A stretch of DNA of 64,000 nucleotides from Siccirubricoccus phaeus (GCF_008360935.1 NZ_SRXO01000009.1:156097-220096), one strand, 5' to 3'. Positions 1-9,163 are shown, counted from the first letter of the stretch. A program made the numbers and translations. Notes: a model not told the origin generated them from the sequence alone.

Positions 1-847
1 AGACCGAACGGCGCACCGCCTCGTTGAAGATCTCGTTGGAGGAGACGATGGCGGCGGCGCGCGAGGCGGAGGATCTGAGCGCGCGGCGCGCATCCCGCAG
101 CGCCTGCCCGAAGGCGCGGCGCACCGGCACCTCGCGGGCATCGTCGCAGGCGATCTCCAGCACCACGGTCTTCGCCTCGTGCGGGCCGAGCTCGAAGACG
201 AAGCCTGCGCGGTCGGCGGTCAGCTCCTGCGGCGCCGGGTCGAAGCGCAGCGTGGTCTGCCGCCGCCGCCCGTCGAGGCCGAGATAGGCGAGCCGGACCC
301 GGTCCCGCGTCACTTCCGGGAGCTGCAGCGTGCCGCGCCGCTCGCGGACCGTGCCGCGGACTTCGAACAGGTCTGCGAAATCGGCGGCAAAGCTGAAATC
401 CAGGCGGATCCGATGCGGCCGGCCATCGAAATTGCGCAGCGCGAGGCGCTCATGGCAGGCACCGCTCCACAGGAAGCGGGAGCGGCGGAGATGCACCAGG
501 TCGTGCTCCAGCACGATCCGGCCTTCGGCATCGAACAGGTCCGGGTTGGTGAGGTCGCAGGTCAGCGCCGCATTGTCGTCGCGCAGCGTCGAGGAAAGCA
601 GCATCGGCCGCTGCCCCGCGATGGTGAGGCAAAGATGCGAGAGATGGCGGGTGTCGCGATGGAAGAGGCCCTCCGGGCTGCCCGGCCCGGAGAGCACATC
701 GCCATTGTGGTCGAATACGGCGAAGGTGTCGCCATGCTTCAGGGTGCGCGGCCGCCGCTCCTGCAGCGAGGCGGCGGCCGGGATGAAGAATTGCGCCGGC
801 GGCATCCCCGGCCCGGTCGGGGCCGGCGCGCTGGTGGTGCCCTGCAT
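1..847 (-). CDS. Amylo-alpha-1,6-glucosidase (glycogen debranching enzyme), N-terminal part
   Basis: Open frame that runs off the left edge, so only the first ~282 residues are present. It reads MQGTTSAPAP... with FAVFDHNGDV and GLFHRDTRHLSHL, the usual start of the bacterial debranching-enzyme N-terminal domain, a beta-rich domain that precedes the (alpha/alpha)6 glucosidase barrel. The catalytic barrel lies outside the window. The start (cat at 845-847) is 13 nt after the stop of the upstream glycosyltransferase gene, so the two are probably cotranscribed. Role in glycogen or trehalose-type polysaccharide breakdown is family knowledge, not shown here. Confidence 0.8.
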   Translation of the reverse strand, partial: MQGTTSAPAPTGPGMPPAQFFIPAAASLQERRPRTLKHGDTFAVFDHNGDVLSGPGSPEGLFHRDTRHLSHLCLTIAGQRPMLLSSTLRDDNAALTCDLTNPDLFDAEGRIVLEHDLVHLRRSRFLWSGACHERLALRNFDGRPHRIRLDFSFAADFADLFEVRGTVRERRGTLQLPEVTRDRVRLAYLGLDGRRRQTTLRFDPAPQELTADRAGFVFELGPHEAKTVVLEIACDDAREVPVRRAFGQALRDARRALRSSASRAAAIVSSNEIFNEAVRRSV

Positions 848-860
848 GCGAGCCTCCCGC

Positions 861-1967
861 CTAGGCGACCGCCCGCAGACCGATGGCCTCGATGGCAGCG
901 CCCTTCTGCATCGCAGGGACGCGCATGGCGGCGCGGTGCAGGCCGGGCAGGTCGCGATAGATGGCGAGGTAGTCGAGCGCCATCCGTTCGGCGGTGAAGC
1001 GCTCCTCGAAGACGGCGCGCACCCCCGCGCGGTCGAGCCGGTCGATCCCGCGCAGGATGGCGACGGCCTCCGCGACGTCGTCCACGATGAAGCCGGTGAT
1101 GCCGTCATCCACCACTTCCGGCACGGAGCCGTTGCGGAAGGCGATCACCGGCGTGCCGCAGGCCATGGCCTCGATCATGACGAGGCCGAAGGGCTCGGGC
1201 CAGTCGATCGGGAAGAGCAGCGCGCGGGCATTGCCGAGGAACTCGGCCTTCCGCTGCTCGTCGATCTCGCCGATGAACTCGACATTCGAGTGCCGCGCCA
1301 CCATCGGGCCGACCACCTCCTCCCAATAGGCCTGGTCGGCCTTGTCGATCTTGGCGGCGATCCTGAGCTTCAGCCCGGCGCGCGCAGCGATCTCGATGGC
1401 GCGGTCGGGCCGCTTCTCGGGGGAGATGCGGCCGAGGAAGGCGAGGTAATCGCCCTTCGGCCTGGCGGTGAAGGGCAGGAGGTTCTTCGGCAGGCCGTGA
1501 TGCACGGTGCCGGCCCAGTTCACCGGCGGCATCGGCCGACGCTGGTCGTCGGAGATGGAGACGAGCGGGTAATGCGGAAAGGCGGCATAGAAGGGCTGCA
1601 GATCGGGCAGGTCGAGCCGGCCGTGCAGCGTCGTCACCATGCGGTCGGCGAAGGCGCTGGCGAGCGGGTAGTGCAGGAAATCGATGTGGAAATGCAGCAC
1701 GTCGAACTGGTGGGCGCGGCGGCGCACCTCGTCCAGCATCATCATCTGGTAGGGCAGGGGGTCCCTGACCGCGGGATTGAGGCGCAGGGCCATGGCGCAA
1801 CCGGGCACGAGGTTCGCCTGCGTCGTCGAATCGCCGCTCGCGAACAACGTCACCTCATGGCCCAGCCGGACCAGCTCTTCGGTAAGATAGGATACGATGC
1901 GTTCGGTGCCGCCATAGAGCCGCGGCGGGCAACATTCCGCAAGCGGGGCGATCTGGGCGATCTTCAT
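861..1967 (-). CDS. Glycosyltransferase family 4 protein
   Basis: 368 residues. MKIAQIAPLAE starts after a strong AGGAGG site 9 nt upstream, which decides this start over longer in-frame options. An N-terminal GGTERIVSYLTEEL acceptor-side segment is followed by FLGRISPEKRPDRAIEIA and the C-terminal PFGLVMIEAMACGTPVIAF / GSVPEVVDDGITGF block, the E-x7-E nucleotide-sugar-binding region of GT4 (GT-B fold) enzymes. Predicted to transfer a sugar from a nucleotide donor in the cytoplasm. It is directly followed by a debranching enzyme, a pairing that suggests a role in storage or osmoprotective glucan metabolism. Exact donor and acceptor cannot be read. Confidence 0.85.
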   Translation of the reverse strand: MKIAQIAPLAECCPPRLYGGTERIVSYLTEELVRLGHEVTLFASGDSTTQANLVPGCAMALRLNPAVRDPLPYQMMMLDEVRRRAHQFDVLHFHIDFLHYPLASAFADRMVTTLHGRLDLPDLQPFYAAFPHYPLVSISDDQRRPMPPVNWAGTVHHGLPKNLLPFTARPKGDYLAFLGRISPEKRPDRAIEIAARAGLKLRIAAKIDKADQAYWEEVVGPMVARHSNVEFIGEIDEQRKAEFLGNARALLFPIDWPEPFGLVMIEAMACGTPVIAFRNGSVPEVVDDGITGFIVDDVAEAVAILRGIDRLDRAGVRAVFEERFTAERMALDYLAIYRDLPGLHRAAMRVPAMQKGAAIEAIGLRAVA

Positions 1968-2202
1968 CGGCAAAACCTCCTCGATCTGAGCAAAGCGTTG
2001 ACAATGAGCGCGCATCGGAGGGCCCGGGCCGCCCGCTCGGGGCGCGGCCGTCACTCCTCTCGGGTGGAGAACCACGGGCTCGCCGCCGGGGGCGGGTAGC
2101 ACCGCGCCCCGCGACAGGACCTGGCCGGCGAGACGCCGCGACAGGCCAATGGCGAGAGTGGCCCTAGGGAACGGACCCTCCTTCTGCCGGTGATGCCATG
2201 AA

Positions 2203-2229
2203 GATGCGCCCGGGCAGCCCGGGCGCATC
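2203..2229. repeat. Perfect 13-bp palindromic hairpin in the 1968-2463 intergenic gap
   Basis: Arms 2203-2215 and 2217-2229 (gatgcgcccgggc and its exact complement) are separated by one base. There is no T-tract on either side, so it is not a textbook terminator. It lies between the divergent glycosyltransferase gene and the DUF1311 gene. The rest of the 496-nt gap holds no gene I can support. Confidence 0.6.
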
Positions 2230-2463
2230 GTGCAGGAGCTAGGAGCAGGCGCTGGCCGTTCAAGCCCCAGCGGCAAGGGGAGGGGCGGGGACTCTCGCCG
2301 GTTGCCGCCCGCCGGCAATCCTCCGCCGGTTCTCCGCTTGATTCCCCGACAGCCCCCATAGGTGGTCGCAACGTTTTCAATTCCAATGGCATGGACATGC
2401 GCATCGGCCCTGCGCATTCTGGCGGGAGTTCGGTGCGGTCTTTTGCCGCTTTGGGGGAACGCC

Positions 2464-2871
2464 ATGATACGCATTGTTCTCGCCGTGGCGCTGACTGGCT
2501 TGCGGCTTTCGGCCGCCCAGGCAGCGGAATGCGCGGACGGTGCGAGAACCCAGGCGGACATGACCGCATGCGCCGAAAGGGCCCACAGGGCGTCCGACGG
2601 CGAGCTCAATGCGCTCTACCAGCAAATAGAACGCCGGCTCAGCGACGACGCCGACACCAGGCGCCGGCTCGTCGCCGCGCAGCGCGCCTGGGTGGCCTTC
2701 CGCGACAGCGAGTGCCAGTTCATGGCCTCGCCCGCCCAGGGCGGCACCGCCTATCCCATGGTCTATTCCGGGTGCCTCGCCGACCTGACGCAAAAGCGCG
2801 TCGGCGACCTCAGGCGTCTCCTGCAATGCCCCGAGGGCGACCTCGCATGCCCTGTCCCACGCGGGGGCTGA
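2464..2871 (+). CDS. DUF1311 / LprI-type periplasmic protein
   Basis: 135 residues. A signal peptide (MIRIVLAVALTGLRLSAAQA) is followed by a small Cys-rich domain: ADMTACAERAH, LNALYQQIERRL, LVAAQRAWVAFRDSEC and the late C-L-x(8)-R pattern. The order of helices and cysteines fits the DUF1311 family, which includes the lysozyme inhibitor LprI. The start is chosen for the GGGGGAA site just before ATG and the signal peptide. Probably exported. Lysozyme inhibition is known only for some members and is not claimed here. It leads a run of rightward small envelope genes. Confidence 0.75.
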   Translation: MIRIVLAVALTGLRLSAAQAAECADGARTQADMTACAERAHRASDGELNALYQQIERRLSDDADTRRRLVAAQRAWVAFRDSECQFMASPAQGGTAYPMVYSGCLADLTQKRVGDLRRLLQCPEGDLACPVPRGG

Positions 2872-2875
2872 GCGC

Positions 2876-3304
2876 ATGCCGAAGCGGCAGGATGCGAGCT
2901 GGATGCTTCGATGGGTGGCCGCTCTCGTGACGGTTGCCCAGGCGGCCGCCGGCGCCTGCGCCGCCCGGCCCTGCGACGGCGTCGACACCGCGCTTTCCCC
3001 GGGACGGAGGCGGGACTACGCGCGGCTGGTCGCAAGCGCCGTCACGACCCACGTCGACCCATCTGCCGTCCACTTCCGGACCTTCATGGCGAGCGGCTCC
3101 TGGAGCGCGATCTACGCCGCGATGCCCGGCAGCGAGGATGGCGTCTTCTTCTTCCAGGACAGCAACGGGCAGCAGCGCTTCCGGGAGGTCTGGGGCGGCT
3201 GGGCGGACCCATCCGACAAACCCGAACTGACCCGCCGGGCCCGGCAGCTCGGCGCCCCCGCAGACCTCGCCGCGTGTTTCGCGGACGTCGTCACGCGCCA
3301 TTAG
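2876..3304 (+). CDS. Hypothetical exported protein
   Basis: 142 residues beginning 4 nt after the DUF1311 stop. A hydrophobic segment (LRWVAALVTVAQAAAGACA) near residues 10-28 looks like a signal peptide. The mature part has SAVHFRTFMASGSWSAIYAA and DGVFFFQD, a small mixed alpha/beta protein with two further cysteines (CDGVD, ACFADV). I do not recognise a family. Close spacing suggests cotranscription with the preceding gene and a periplasmic role. Confidence 0.6.
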   Translation: MPKRQDASWMLRWVAALVTVAQAAAGACAARPCDGVDTALSPGRRRDYARLVASAVTTHVDPSAVHFRTFMASGSWSAIYAAMPGSEDGVFFFQDSNGQQRFREVWGGWADPSDKPELTRRARQLGAPADLAACFADVVTRH

Positions 3305-3332
3305 CCAGGCCGAGTTCGGGACGAACACCGGG

Positions 3333-3962
3333 ATGGAAGCGGCGCAGCCCCTGCATGTCCTCTATCTCATTGCCATCATCGCCGAGGCCATGACGGCGGC
3401 GCTTGCCGCAGGCCGGCGCGAGATGGACTGGGTCGGCGTCTGCCTGCTCGGCTGCGTCACGGCGCTCGGCGGCGGATCCGTGCGTGACCTGCTGCTGGGG
3501 CGGTATCCGCTCTCCTGGGTGGAACATCCCTCCTACCTTCTGATCACGGGGGGAGCGGCGCTCGCGACGATCGCCATCGCCCGCCACATGCACCATCTGC
3601 GCCGCGTCTTCCTGTTTCTCGATGCCGTCGGCCTCGTCGTCTTCACCGTCATCGGCTGCAACCTCGCCGCGGGCCTCGGCATGCCGGTCGTCGTCGTCAT
3701 CGCCAGCGGCATGATCACGGGCTGTGTCGGCGGGGTCCTGCGCGACATTCTCTGCGCCGACATCCCGCTCCTGTTCCGCGCGGAGCTCTATGCCACCGCG
3801 TCCGTCGTGACCGGCGGGCTCTACGTCGCCGGGCAGCGGGCCGGCCTCCCGCATGATGCGGTCATGGCGGCCGCAATGGTCATCGGGCTCGGCCTTCGCC
3901 TCCTGGCCCTGCGCTTCGGCTGGAGGATGCCGAAATTCGTCTACACGGACTCGCTGCACTGA
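3333..3962 (+). CDS. TRIC-family (YadS/UPF0126) membrane protein
   Basis: 209 residues with about seven hydrophobic helices. It shows the two-fold internal repeat of the family: TALGGGSVRDLLLGRYPLSW near residues 45-64 and the matching CVGGVLRDILCADIPLLF near 130-147, each with the glycine-rich turn followed by R-D. Family members are trimeric cation-channel homologues of the TRIC type located in the inner membrane. Length is typical. 28 nt after the preceding gene. Confidence 0.85.
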   Translation: MEAAQPLHVLYLIAIIAEAMTAALAAGRREMDWVGVCLLGCVTALGGGSVRDLLLGRYPLSWVEHPSYLLITGGAALATIAIARHMHHLRRVFLFLDAVGLVVFTVIGCNLAAGLGMPVVVVIASGMITGCVGGVLRDILCADIPLLFRAELYATASVVTGGLYVAGQRAGLPHDAVMAAAMVIGLGLRLLALRFGWRMPKFVYTDSLH

Positions 3963-4011
3963 TGCCGGCAGCGTGCCTCCCTCTCCCCCCTCAACTGAAG
4001 GAGATCGATAC

Positions 4012-4275
4012 ATGAAGGGGCCTGTTCGTTCCGAGGGGGTGTCCCTCTTCGTCGGCCTTGCGCTGATGGCTGCCATGCTCGCCGGCTGCGGCATGCTGGA
4101 CGAGCTGGACCGGCAGGAATACGAGCGGGCCTGCAACAACCTCGGCATCACCCGCGGGACCCCGAGCTGGGACCAGTGCATGCTGCAGCAGCAGGCCCTG
4201 GACAAGGAGGGCACGGAGCGCTTCCTCGACCGGACCGCCGAACGGGAGGCGGTGGAGAGGCTTCGCCGCCGCTGA
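4012..4275 (+). CDS. Small lipoprotein, unknown function
   Basis: 87 residues. The ATG follows GAAGGAG at good spacing. The N-terminus has a lipoprotein signal with lipobox LAGC (cysteine near residue 25), followed by a short charged helical domain with two cysteines (ACNN, DQCM) and an Arg-rich tail. Predicted to be lipid-anchored in the envelope. It ends 10 nt before the large fusion gene and may be part of the same transcript. No family recognised. Confidence 0.65.
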   Translation: MKGPVRSEGVSLFVGLALMAAMLAGCGMLDELDRQEYERACNNLGITRGTPSWDQCMLQQQALDKEGTERFLDRTAEREAVERLRRR

Positions 4276-4285
4276 AGGCCGTTCC

Positions 4286-6751
4286 ATGATCCGGCTCATC
4301 CTCCTCCTGCTCGGCGCCCGGCCCCTGCGGACGTACTGGTGGGTCTTTGCCGTCGCGTCGCTCCTGTCGCTGGCCCTCGGGCTGGTCTTCATCACCGATC
4401 TGTTCGATGCGGCGATCGTCGTCACCACCGACGTCATCGGCATCCTTCTTATCCTCGAAGGTGCCGTAAGGCTGTTCGCCCTGGCGGCGATCGGCTTCCC
4501 GAACGCGACGATCCCGGTCCTCAAGGCGCTAGGCTTCTTCGCCCTTGGCCTGATGGCCATCGACGTGCCCTGGGATGACAATATCGTCGCCACCATCGTG
4601 CTGGGCGCCGCCCTGGTCCTGGACGGACTCTTCCGCTGGGCTGCGGCGGCGCTCATTCGGTCGGCGCGCTGGCGCCACGCCGTGATGGTGGGCCTCATCG
4701 AGATCATCGTCGGGGGGCTCGTCTGGGCGCCCTGGCCCGTGCCGCATCGGCATACGGTGCCGTTCTGCATCGGCGTGGCGCTGTTCGCGGCGTCCTGGAA
4801 CCTGGCTCGGCTCAGCCTGCAGCTAAGGCGGCTGAAGCCTGGCGCGTCGGTGACCGACCTGCCGCTCTTCGCCGGACCGAACTGGCATGCGCGAGGGCTC
4901 CTCCATCCATCGCAGGAGGAAACGGCTTCGTGGGACAACAGGGACGCCCTGACCGTCCATGTCTGGACGCCGGTCGGCTCGGCCGTGAACCCGCAGCGCC
5001 GGTTCCTGGTCGACCGCTACATCGCCGCCATCGACCAGGGCGGCGTCATTTCGACCGGCCATGCCGCAATGTCGCTGCCGCCGGATACCTATGTCAGCCT
5101 TTGCCCGGCCGACGATATGGATCACGCGCCGGATGAGTTCGTCCGCCTCCTCCGCGCCGGTCCGGAGAACGATGTGCCGGGGCGTTTCCGGCCATCCTTC
5201 GAGGAGGAATGCGCCGGCTGGCGGCCGCCGGACCGCGAGGTCGTCTTCCGCCGCTACAATGCCGCGGCGGTCCGTGCTTTCCTGGACGTCTACCGGGCCA
5301 GGCCGATCTACAACCTGACCAGCCGCAACTGCTCCTCCACCGTCGCCCTGTCCCTGGACGCCGCGGTGGAGGGGGCTCTCGGGCAGGAGCGGCCGTGGAA
5401 ACATCTCTTCCTGCTGGTGACGGACCCGGCCATGTGGCTGCTCGCCCTCTGGCGCGCCCGCGCCGAGGCGATGACCTGGACCCCGGGCCTGATCCTCGAC
5501 TACGCGCAGACCTTGCAGCATATCCTCGAACGCCGGCGCGAGACATGGCTCGTCCGCCTGCGCGAGACCCGCGCGCGCTACCAGCAGCAGCGCCGCGCCC
5601 AGGTGGCGGAAGGTCAGCCGACCCGTTCCAACCTGCCGGCCGTCGCCTCGCTGATCGCCACCGGCACGATCTTCGGGCTCACCTACGGGCTGAGTGCTCC
5701 CCTCCTGGCCCTGGCCATGACGCGGATGAGCCTCGGCGAGAGCATCATTGGCGCCAATGCGGCGATGCATGCGGTCGGCGTGCTGCTGATCGCGCCCCTG
5801 CTGCCGCGGCTCGCCTACCGGGTGGGGCCGAAGCTGCCGATCACCGCCGCCCTGCTGGCCGCCGCGGCCATACTGGCCCTGTTCCCCATCATGCCCGCGG
5901 TCTGGCTTTGGTTTCCGCTGCGGCTCGCCCTGGGCGCCGCCTCGGAGACCATGTTTGTGATGTCCGAGACCTGGCTGAACCAGCTCAGCGACGAGTCCCG
6001 CCGCACCCGCACGATCGCGACCTACACGGCCGCGCTGTCGCTGGGCTTCGCGCTGGGGCCGCTGATCCTGGCCGTGGTGGGGACGGAGGGGCTGGTGCCT
6101 TTCCTGGTCGCCGGCGGCATCGCCCTGCTGGCCCTGCTCTCCGTCGCCATGCCCTGGGTCCGGGCACCCGTCTTCGCGCGGCCGAGCCATCCCAATCCGC
6201 TTCGCTACCTCGCGCTTGCGCCAGTCGCCCTGGCGGCCACGCTGGTGAACGCAGCGCTGGAGACGGCGGGCATGTCCTTCCTGCCGCTCTATGCGATGCG
6301 CGTGGGCTGGGACGAGCAGACGGCGACGCTGCTGCTGTCCGTGCTGCTGCTGGGCGCGATCGTCATGCAATTGCCCATCGGCTGGCTCGGCGACCGGATG
6401 GACCGCCGTAGGCTCGTCATCGGGCTCGGGATCGCCTCGACGGTGGGTGCCCTGGCCTGGCCTTACGTGATCGGCTCGCCGCTTCTCGCCTATGCGCTGC
6501 TCTTCGTGTGGGGCGGCCTGTTCGTCGGCATCTACACGGTGATGATGGCGCTGGTCGGCAGCCGCTTTCAGGGGGGCGACCTGGTCTCCATCTACGCCGT
6601 TCTGTCGGTGGCTTGGGGGGCGGGGGCTTTCGTCGGCCCGAGCATGGCCGGCCTCGCCATGGATCACATGCTGCATGGCCTGCCCTATTTCGCCGCCATC
6701 GCATGCGCCGCTTTCACGGTCCTGGCCCTGCTTCGCAAGGGAGGTACGTGA
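4286..6751 (+). CDS. Three-part membrane fusion: HdeD-like, papain-like domain, MFS transporter
   Basis: 821 residues in one uninterrupted frame. Residues ~1-185 form six helices like HdeD/DUF308 (GILLILEGAVRLF, GAALVLDGLFRW). Residues ~200-400 are soluble, with TGHAAMS (H259) and SRNCSSTVALSLD (C349). The His-before-Cys order recalls permuted papain-like NlpC/P60-type folds, making H259/C349 a possible catalytic pair. Residues ~450-821 are an MFS transporter (~12 helices) with the loop motif GWLGDRMDRRR. The fusion could couple cleavage of an amide or peptide to transport, but this is inference. The TGA is at 6749-6751. Confidence 0.75.
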   Translation: MIRLILLLLGARPLRTYWWVFAVASLLSLALGLVFITDLFDAAIVVTTDVIGILLILEGAVRLFALAAIGFPNATIPVLKALGFFALGLMAIDVPWDDNIVATIVLGAALVLDGLFRWAAAALIRSARWRHAVMVGLIEIIVGGLVWAPWPVPHRHTVPFCIGVALFAASWNLARLSLQLRRLKPGASVTDLPLFAGPNWHARGLLHPSQEETASWDNRDALTVHVWTPVGSAVNPQRRFLVDRYIAAIDQGGVISTGHAAMSLPPDTYVSLCPADDMDHAPDEFVRLLRAGPENDVPGRFRPSFEEECAGWRPPDREVVFRRYNAAAVRAFLDVYRARPIYNLTSRNCSSTVALSLDAAVEGALGQERPWKHLFLLVTDPAMWLLALWRARAEAMTWTPGLILDYAQTLQHILERRRETWLVRLRETRARYQQQRRAQVAEGQPTRSNLPAVASLIATGTIFGLTYGLSAPLLALAMTRMSLGESIIGANAAMHAVGVLLIAPLLPRLAYRVGPKLPITAALLAAAAILALFPIMPAVWLWFPLRLALGAASETMFVMSETWLNQLSDESRRTRTIATYTAALSLGFALGPLILAVVGTEGLVPFLVAGGIALLALLSVAMPWVRAPVFARPSHPNPLRYLALAPVALAATLVNAALETAGMSFLPLYAMRVGWDEQTATLLLSVLLLGAIVMQLPIGWLGDRMDRRRLVIGLGIASTVGALAWPYVIGSPLLAYALLFVWGGLFVGIYTVMMALVGSRFQGGDLVSIYAVLSVAWGAGAFVGPSMAGLAMDHMLHGLPYFAAIACAAFTVLALLRKGGT

Positions 6752-7350
6752 GGCGTGGGATATGGATTTCGCCGGAGCATAACCGGTCCGGACCGTCACG
6801 GCAGCCCCGCCGCCATCGCCGGCGCCGCGGCGATGCTGAGGGCCGGCATGATCGGAAGGGCATCTATCGGCTCAACGCCATGGCGGTACCGTCGCGCTGG
6901 CCTGCACCGTCACCGGGCTCACCACCGGCGGGAATGCCTGAGGCGCTACCGGACCGTGGCGGGCGGCAAGATGCTGACGCTGAGCCGTCCTCGATTCAGG
7001 GCATTCGCTCCGACCCGGCAACGGGGCTCCAACCTTCCGGCCATCCCGGGCGCGGCGCCCAATGCCTTCGGCCGACCTGGCGATGCTGCCGAACGGCCGG
7101 CTCATTCCGGCGGCCCTGCGAGCGGCCTACCCCCAACCGGGTGGTGCCGCCATGCCGTGCATCTGGTGGGCGCGGCACCCTCGCCGGGAAGAGTCGGCGC
7201 GCCGCCGCCATGCGGGCGGCCGGCCCGAGCTGCGGCCGGATCAGCGGCTGGGAGTCGGGCAAACCCTGGCGCTGCGCTGGCCGTTCCCGCGGTGCGGCTG
7301 AACCGCGCGGCCGGGCAGGCCGCATCTGGTCCTTATGCGCCAATAGCATC
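6752..7350. other. Gene-poor gap, no supported gene
   Basis: About 600 nt between the convergent fusion gene and a small leftward gene. Open frames here are Arg/Pro/Gly-rich, lack good ribosome sites and match no family I know. I read it as non-coding or decayed DNA. Confidence 0.5.
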
Positions 7351-7566
7351 CTAGTGCCTGCTCAGCAGCGACCCCGGTGGATTATTGAGCGGCGCACCAG
7401 TCTCCGAGTCGGATGCCTCCGATACCAAAGATGCTTGCTCCAACAGTAGCTTTTGAACATCTGCCGGGATGAGCTCCCAGTATACGGCTGTCGCCAACCC
7501 CAGGTCCAAAAGCAACCTCTTGTCGGCGGCGCTGCATGTCAAGATAACCGATGAAGTTGCGGTCAT
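7351..7566 (-). CDS. Small hypothetical protein
   Basis: 71 residues. ATG at 7566 follows GTGGAGGAC at correct spacing, which favours this start over the GTG 12 nt upstream. The helical central part (ADKRLLLDLGLATAVYWEL, PADVQKLLLEQ) and balanced composition differ from the surrounding junk frames. Base composition is lower in GC than the neighbours, suggesting acquired DNA. No family recognised. It stands alone at the edge of a decayed region next to the tRNA-Ser integration zone. Confidence 0.5.
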   Translation of the reverse strand: MTATSSVILTCSAADKRLLLDLGLATAVYWELIPADVQKLLLEQASLVSEASDSETGAPLNNPPGSLLSRH

Positions 7567-8652
7567 GATGTCCTCCACAACCTAAACGAGAGAATGACCG
7601 AAATATTCGCGCGGAGAGGCATCGATAATTTCACGAGTGCGTTAGTCCCGCCAGGGGCTCCTGGCCGAACGGCGTGCGGCACAGTGCTAATCGCCGGGAA
7701 TCAACGATGGCGGCGGCGGCGTCGAACCGACTGGGAGTCACATAGGCGGCCGTTCCATCTACCAGTGATTGAAAAACGACCGGCTGTTCGTTGCTGCCTG
7801 TCACGAGGAGATGAACTCTGGCTGCATCCGCGTGATCCCTGGCGAGGTGGCTGGGCCCTGTCGCATGAAGCCGCCCGCCGTCCAGATTGGGTTGCCGGAG
7901 GCGCCGAAGGCCAAGGGCGAATCGGAGCGCGGATTCCCGGAGGCTAGGCGCCGGGACCGAAGCCAAGGACAGCACCCCCGGGAAGCCGTGCTGGACAGCA
8001 GCCCGCCCGACTGAGCCGGAAGAGAGGATGGGCGAGGTGCCGGCCGCGGCGGGCAACCTCACGCACCGTTTCCACCTGGCCGTGGAGTTCCTTGGGGGAG
8101 ATTGCCGTGCTGGATGTCCGGGACGGCCGTCGAATATCGCAGGGAGATGTCCCTCCGGAGCGCCGCCCACCGCCGCATGTCGGAGCCGAACCTGCTCGAT
8201 GCAGTCGCGGACGGTGGCAGGGCCGTGGGCCGGCGGAGGCTCGCGGCGAAACTCCGCGCCCCCCGGGCCTCGCGGATGAATATCGTGCCTCCGGCACCGG
8301 ACTTACGGGGAAGGGTAGGTTGAAGATCCTAGAAGAGCCGATCGCGGTGACGGCAACGGGCTTGGCACCTTGGGGCGTCCGCCGTCCGGTCGATCCAGAG
8401 TTTGCATGCAGACATCGCTCAGGATGACGGGAGGACCCTTTGGCGAAGGCGACAAGTCGCTCCCGCGACGTTGTCGGAAAGCCCGCGCTCGCCGAGCGAA
8501 AGCCGCATTCTGGCGCCACGCCATCCGTGCTACCGCTCAGAAATCGCATAGTATTCGCCTGTACTGATTCGGCCAGGTCAGGAACGCCGAAGACAACGGC
8601 CACCGAAGAGCGACTTCCGACTCTCGCCGCTCGACAGGTCTGCTCAGGAAAT
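7567..8652. other. Decayed region without a supported gene
   Basis: About 1.1 kb with no intact recognisable gene. Some leftward stretches, for example around 8150-8260, look coding-like over short lengths but shift frame. A 13-nt echo of the downstream repeat (gtcggaaagcccg near 8475) occurs. Best read as relics of earlier insertions next to the tRNA-Ser-linked element. Confidence 0.4.
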
Positions 8653-8722
8653 CCCAGGAACCTGCCGCCCAGCGCGGGGGTCGGTCAGTCGGAAAGCCCG
8701 ACGCTCAAGGGAACTGGCGGAG
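8653..8722. repeat. Direct repeat, copy A
   Basis: About 70 bp that recurs at 9478-9548. Positions 8688-8722 are identical to 9514-9548 (35 nt). The upstream ~35 nt are the same with several mismatches. It ends in tggcggag, the CCA-end of tRNA-Ser read on the + strand. The two copies flank the vapBC-type module. Confidence 0.85.
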
Positions 8723-8745
8723 GAAGTGCAACCGGATTCGAACCC
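8715..8745 (-). pseudogene. Remnant of a tRNA-Ser 3' end
   Basis: On the minus strand this reads like the T-loop, acceptor and CCA of tRNA-Ser. tggcggag (8715-8722) and ggattcgaaccc (8734-8745) match the intact gene at 23517-23542, with 5 extra nt between them and a broken stem. No full cloverleaf is present. Probably left by an earlier integration event at tRNA-Ser. Confidence 0.5.
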
Positions 8746-8827
8746 GCGCCGACCTGTTGCCTTGGAGAGAGGCGTCGCCTCCGATGGCGCCGAGACTGCT
8801 CCCCTGTTTCCCTTGAGCATCGCCGGT

Positions 8828-8850
8828 ATTTCCGGATAGATTTCCGGAAA
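8828..8850. promoter_or_regulatory. Candidate operator of the toxin-antitoxin module
   Basis: Two copies of atttccgga (8828-8836 and 8840-8848) spaced 12 nt. The second is part of the palindrome tttccggaaa (8841-8850). They lie 17-39 nt before the antitoxin start. TA antitoxins normally bind palindromes placed like this, so autoregulation is plausible. No binding is shown. Confidence 0.35.
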
Positions 8851-8866
8851 CTGGCAAGAATGCTCC

Positions 8867-9163
8867 ATGCCCTCGAAGCCCACGCCCAAGCCCCCCTCTG
8901 CCGTCGCCGAGCACCGGCGTCGCCTGCGCAGCCGCGGCCTGCAGCGCGTTGAGGTGCAGGTACGGGGCGAGGACGCTCCCCTCGTCCGGGCGGTAGCAGC
9001 GGCGCTGACCGACCCCGACCAGGCCAGCGAGGCCCGCGCGCTGCTCCGGCGGCGCTTTGGACCCGAGCCGGCGCGGAGCCTTAAGGACCTGCTCGCCGCG
9101 GCGCCGCTCGACGACGTCGACCTCACGCGGTCCCGCGATACCGGGCGTGCAGTCGACCTGTGA
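8867..9163 (+). CDS. Antitoxin-like protein of a VapBC-type pair
   Basis: 98 residues, very Arg/Ala-rich: RRRLRSRGLQRVEVQVRGED (near 17-36) is a basic strand-helix segment of the ribbon-helix-helix type. The C-terminal part (SLKDLLAAAPLDDVDLTRSRD) resembles the toxin-wrapping tail of such antitoxins. Its TGA overlaps the GTG start of the PIN-domain gene (GTGA), the usual translational coupling of vapB-vapC. It would bind DNA and neutralise the ribonuclease. Since the toxin partner is cut short, it may now be a relic or a free antitoxin. Confidence 0.7.
   Translation: MPSKPTPKPPSAVAEHRRRLRSRGLQRVEVQVRGEDAPLVRAVAAALTDPDQASEARALLRRRFGPEPARSLKDLLAAAPLDDVDLTRSRDTGRAVDL

Noticed and set aside
4823..6799. 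658-aa minus-strand frame opposite the fusion gene
   Set aside because: Mirror of a coding frame, with repetitive Gln/Arg/Gly composition and no motif. The fusion gene on the + strand has clear domains.
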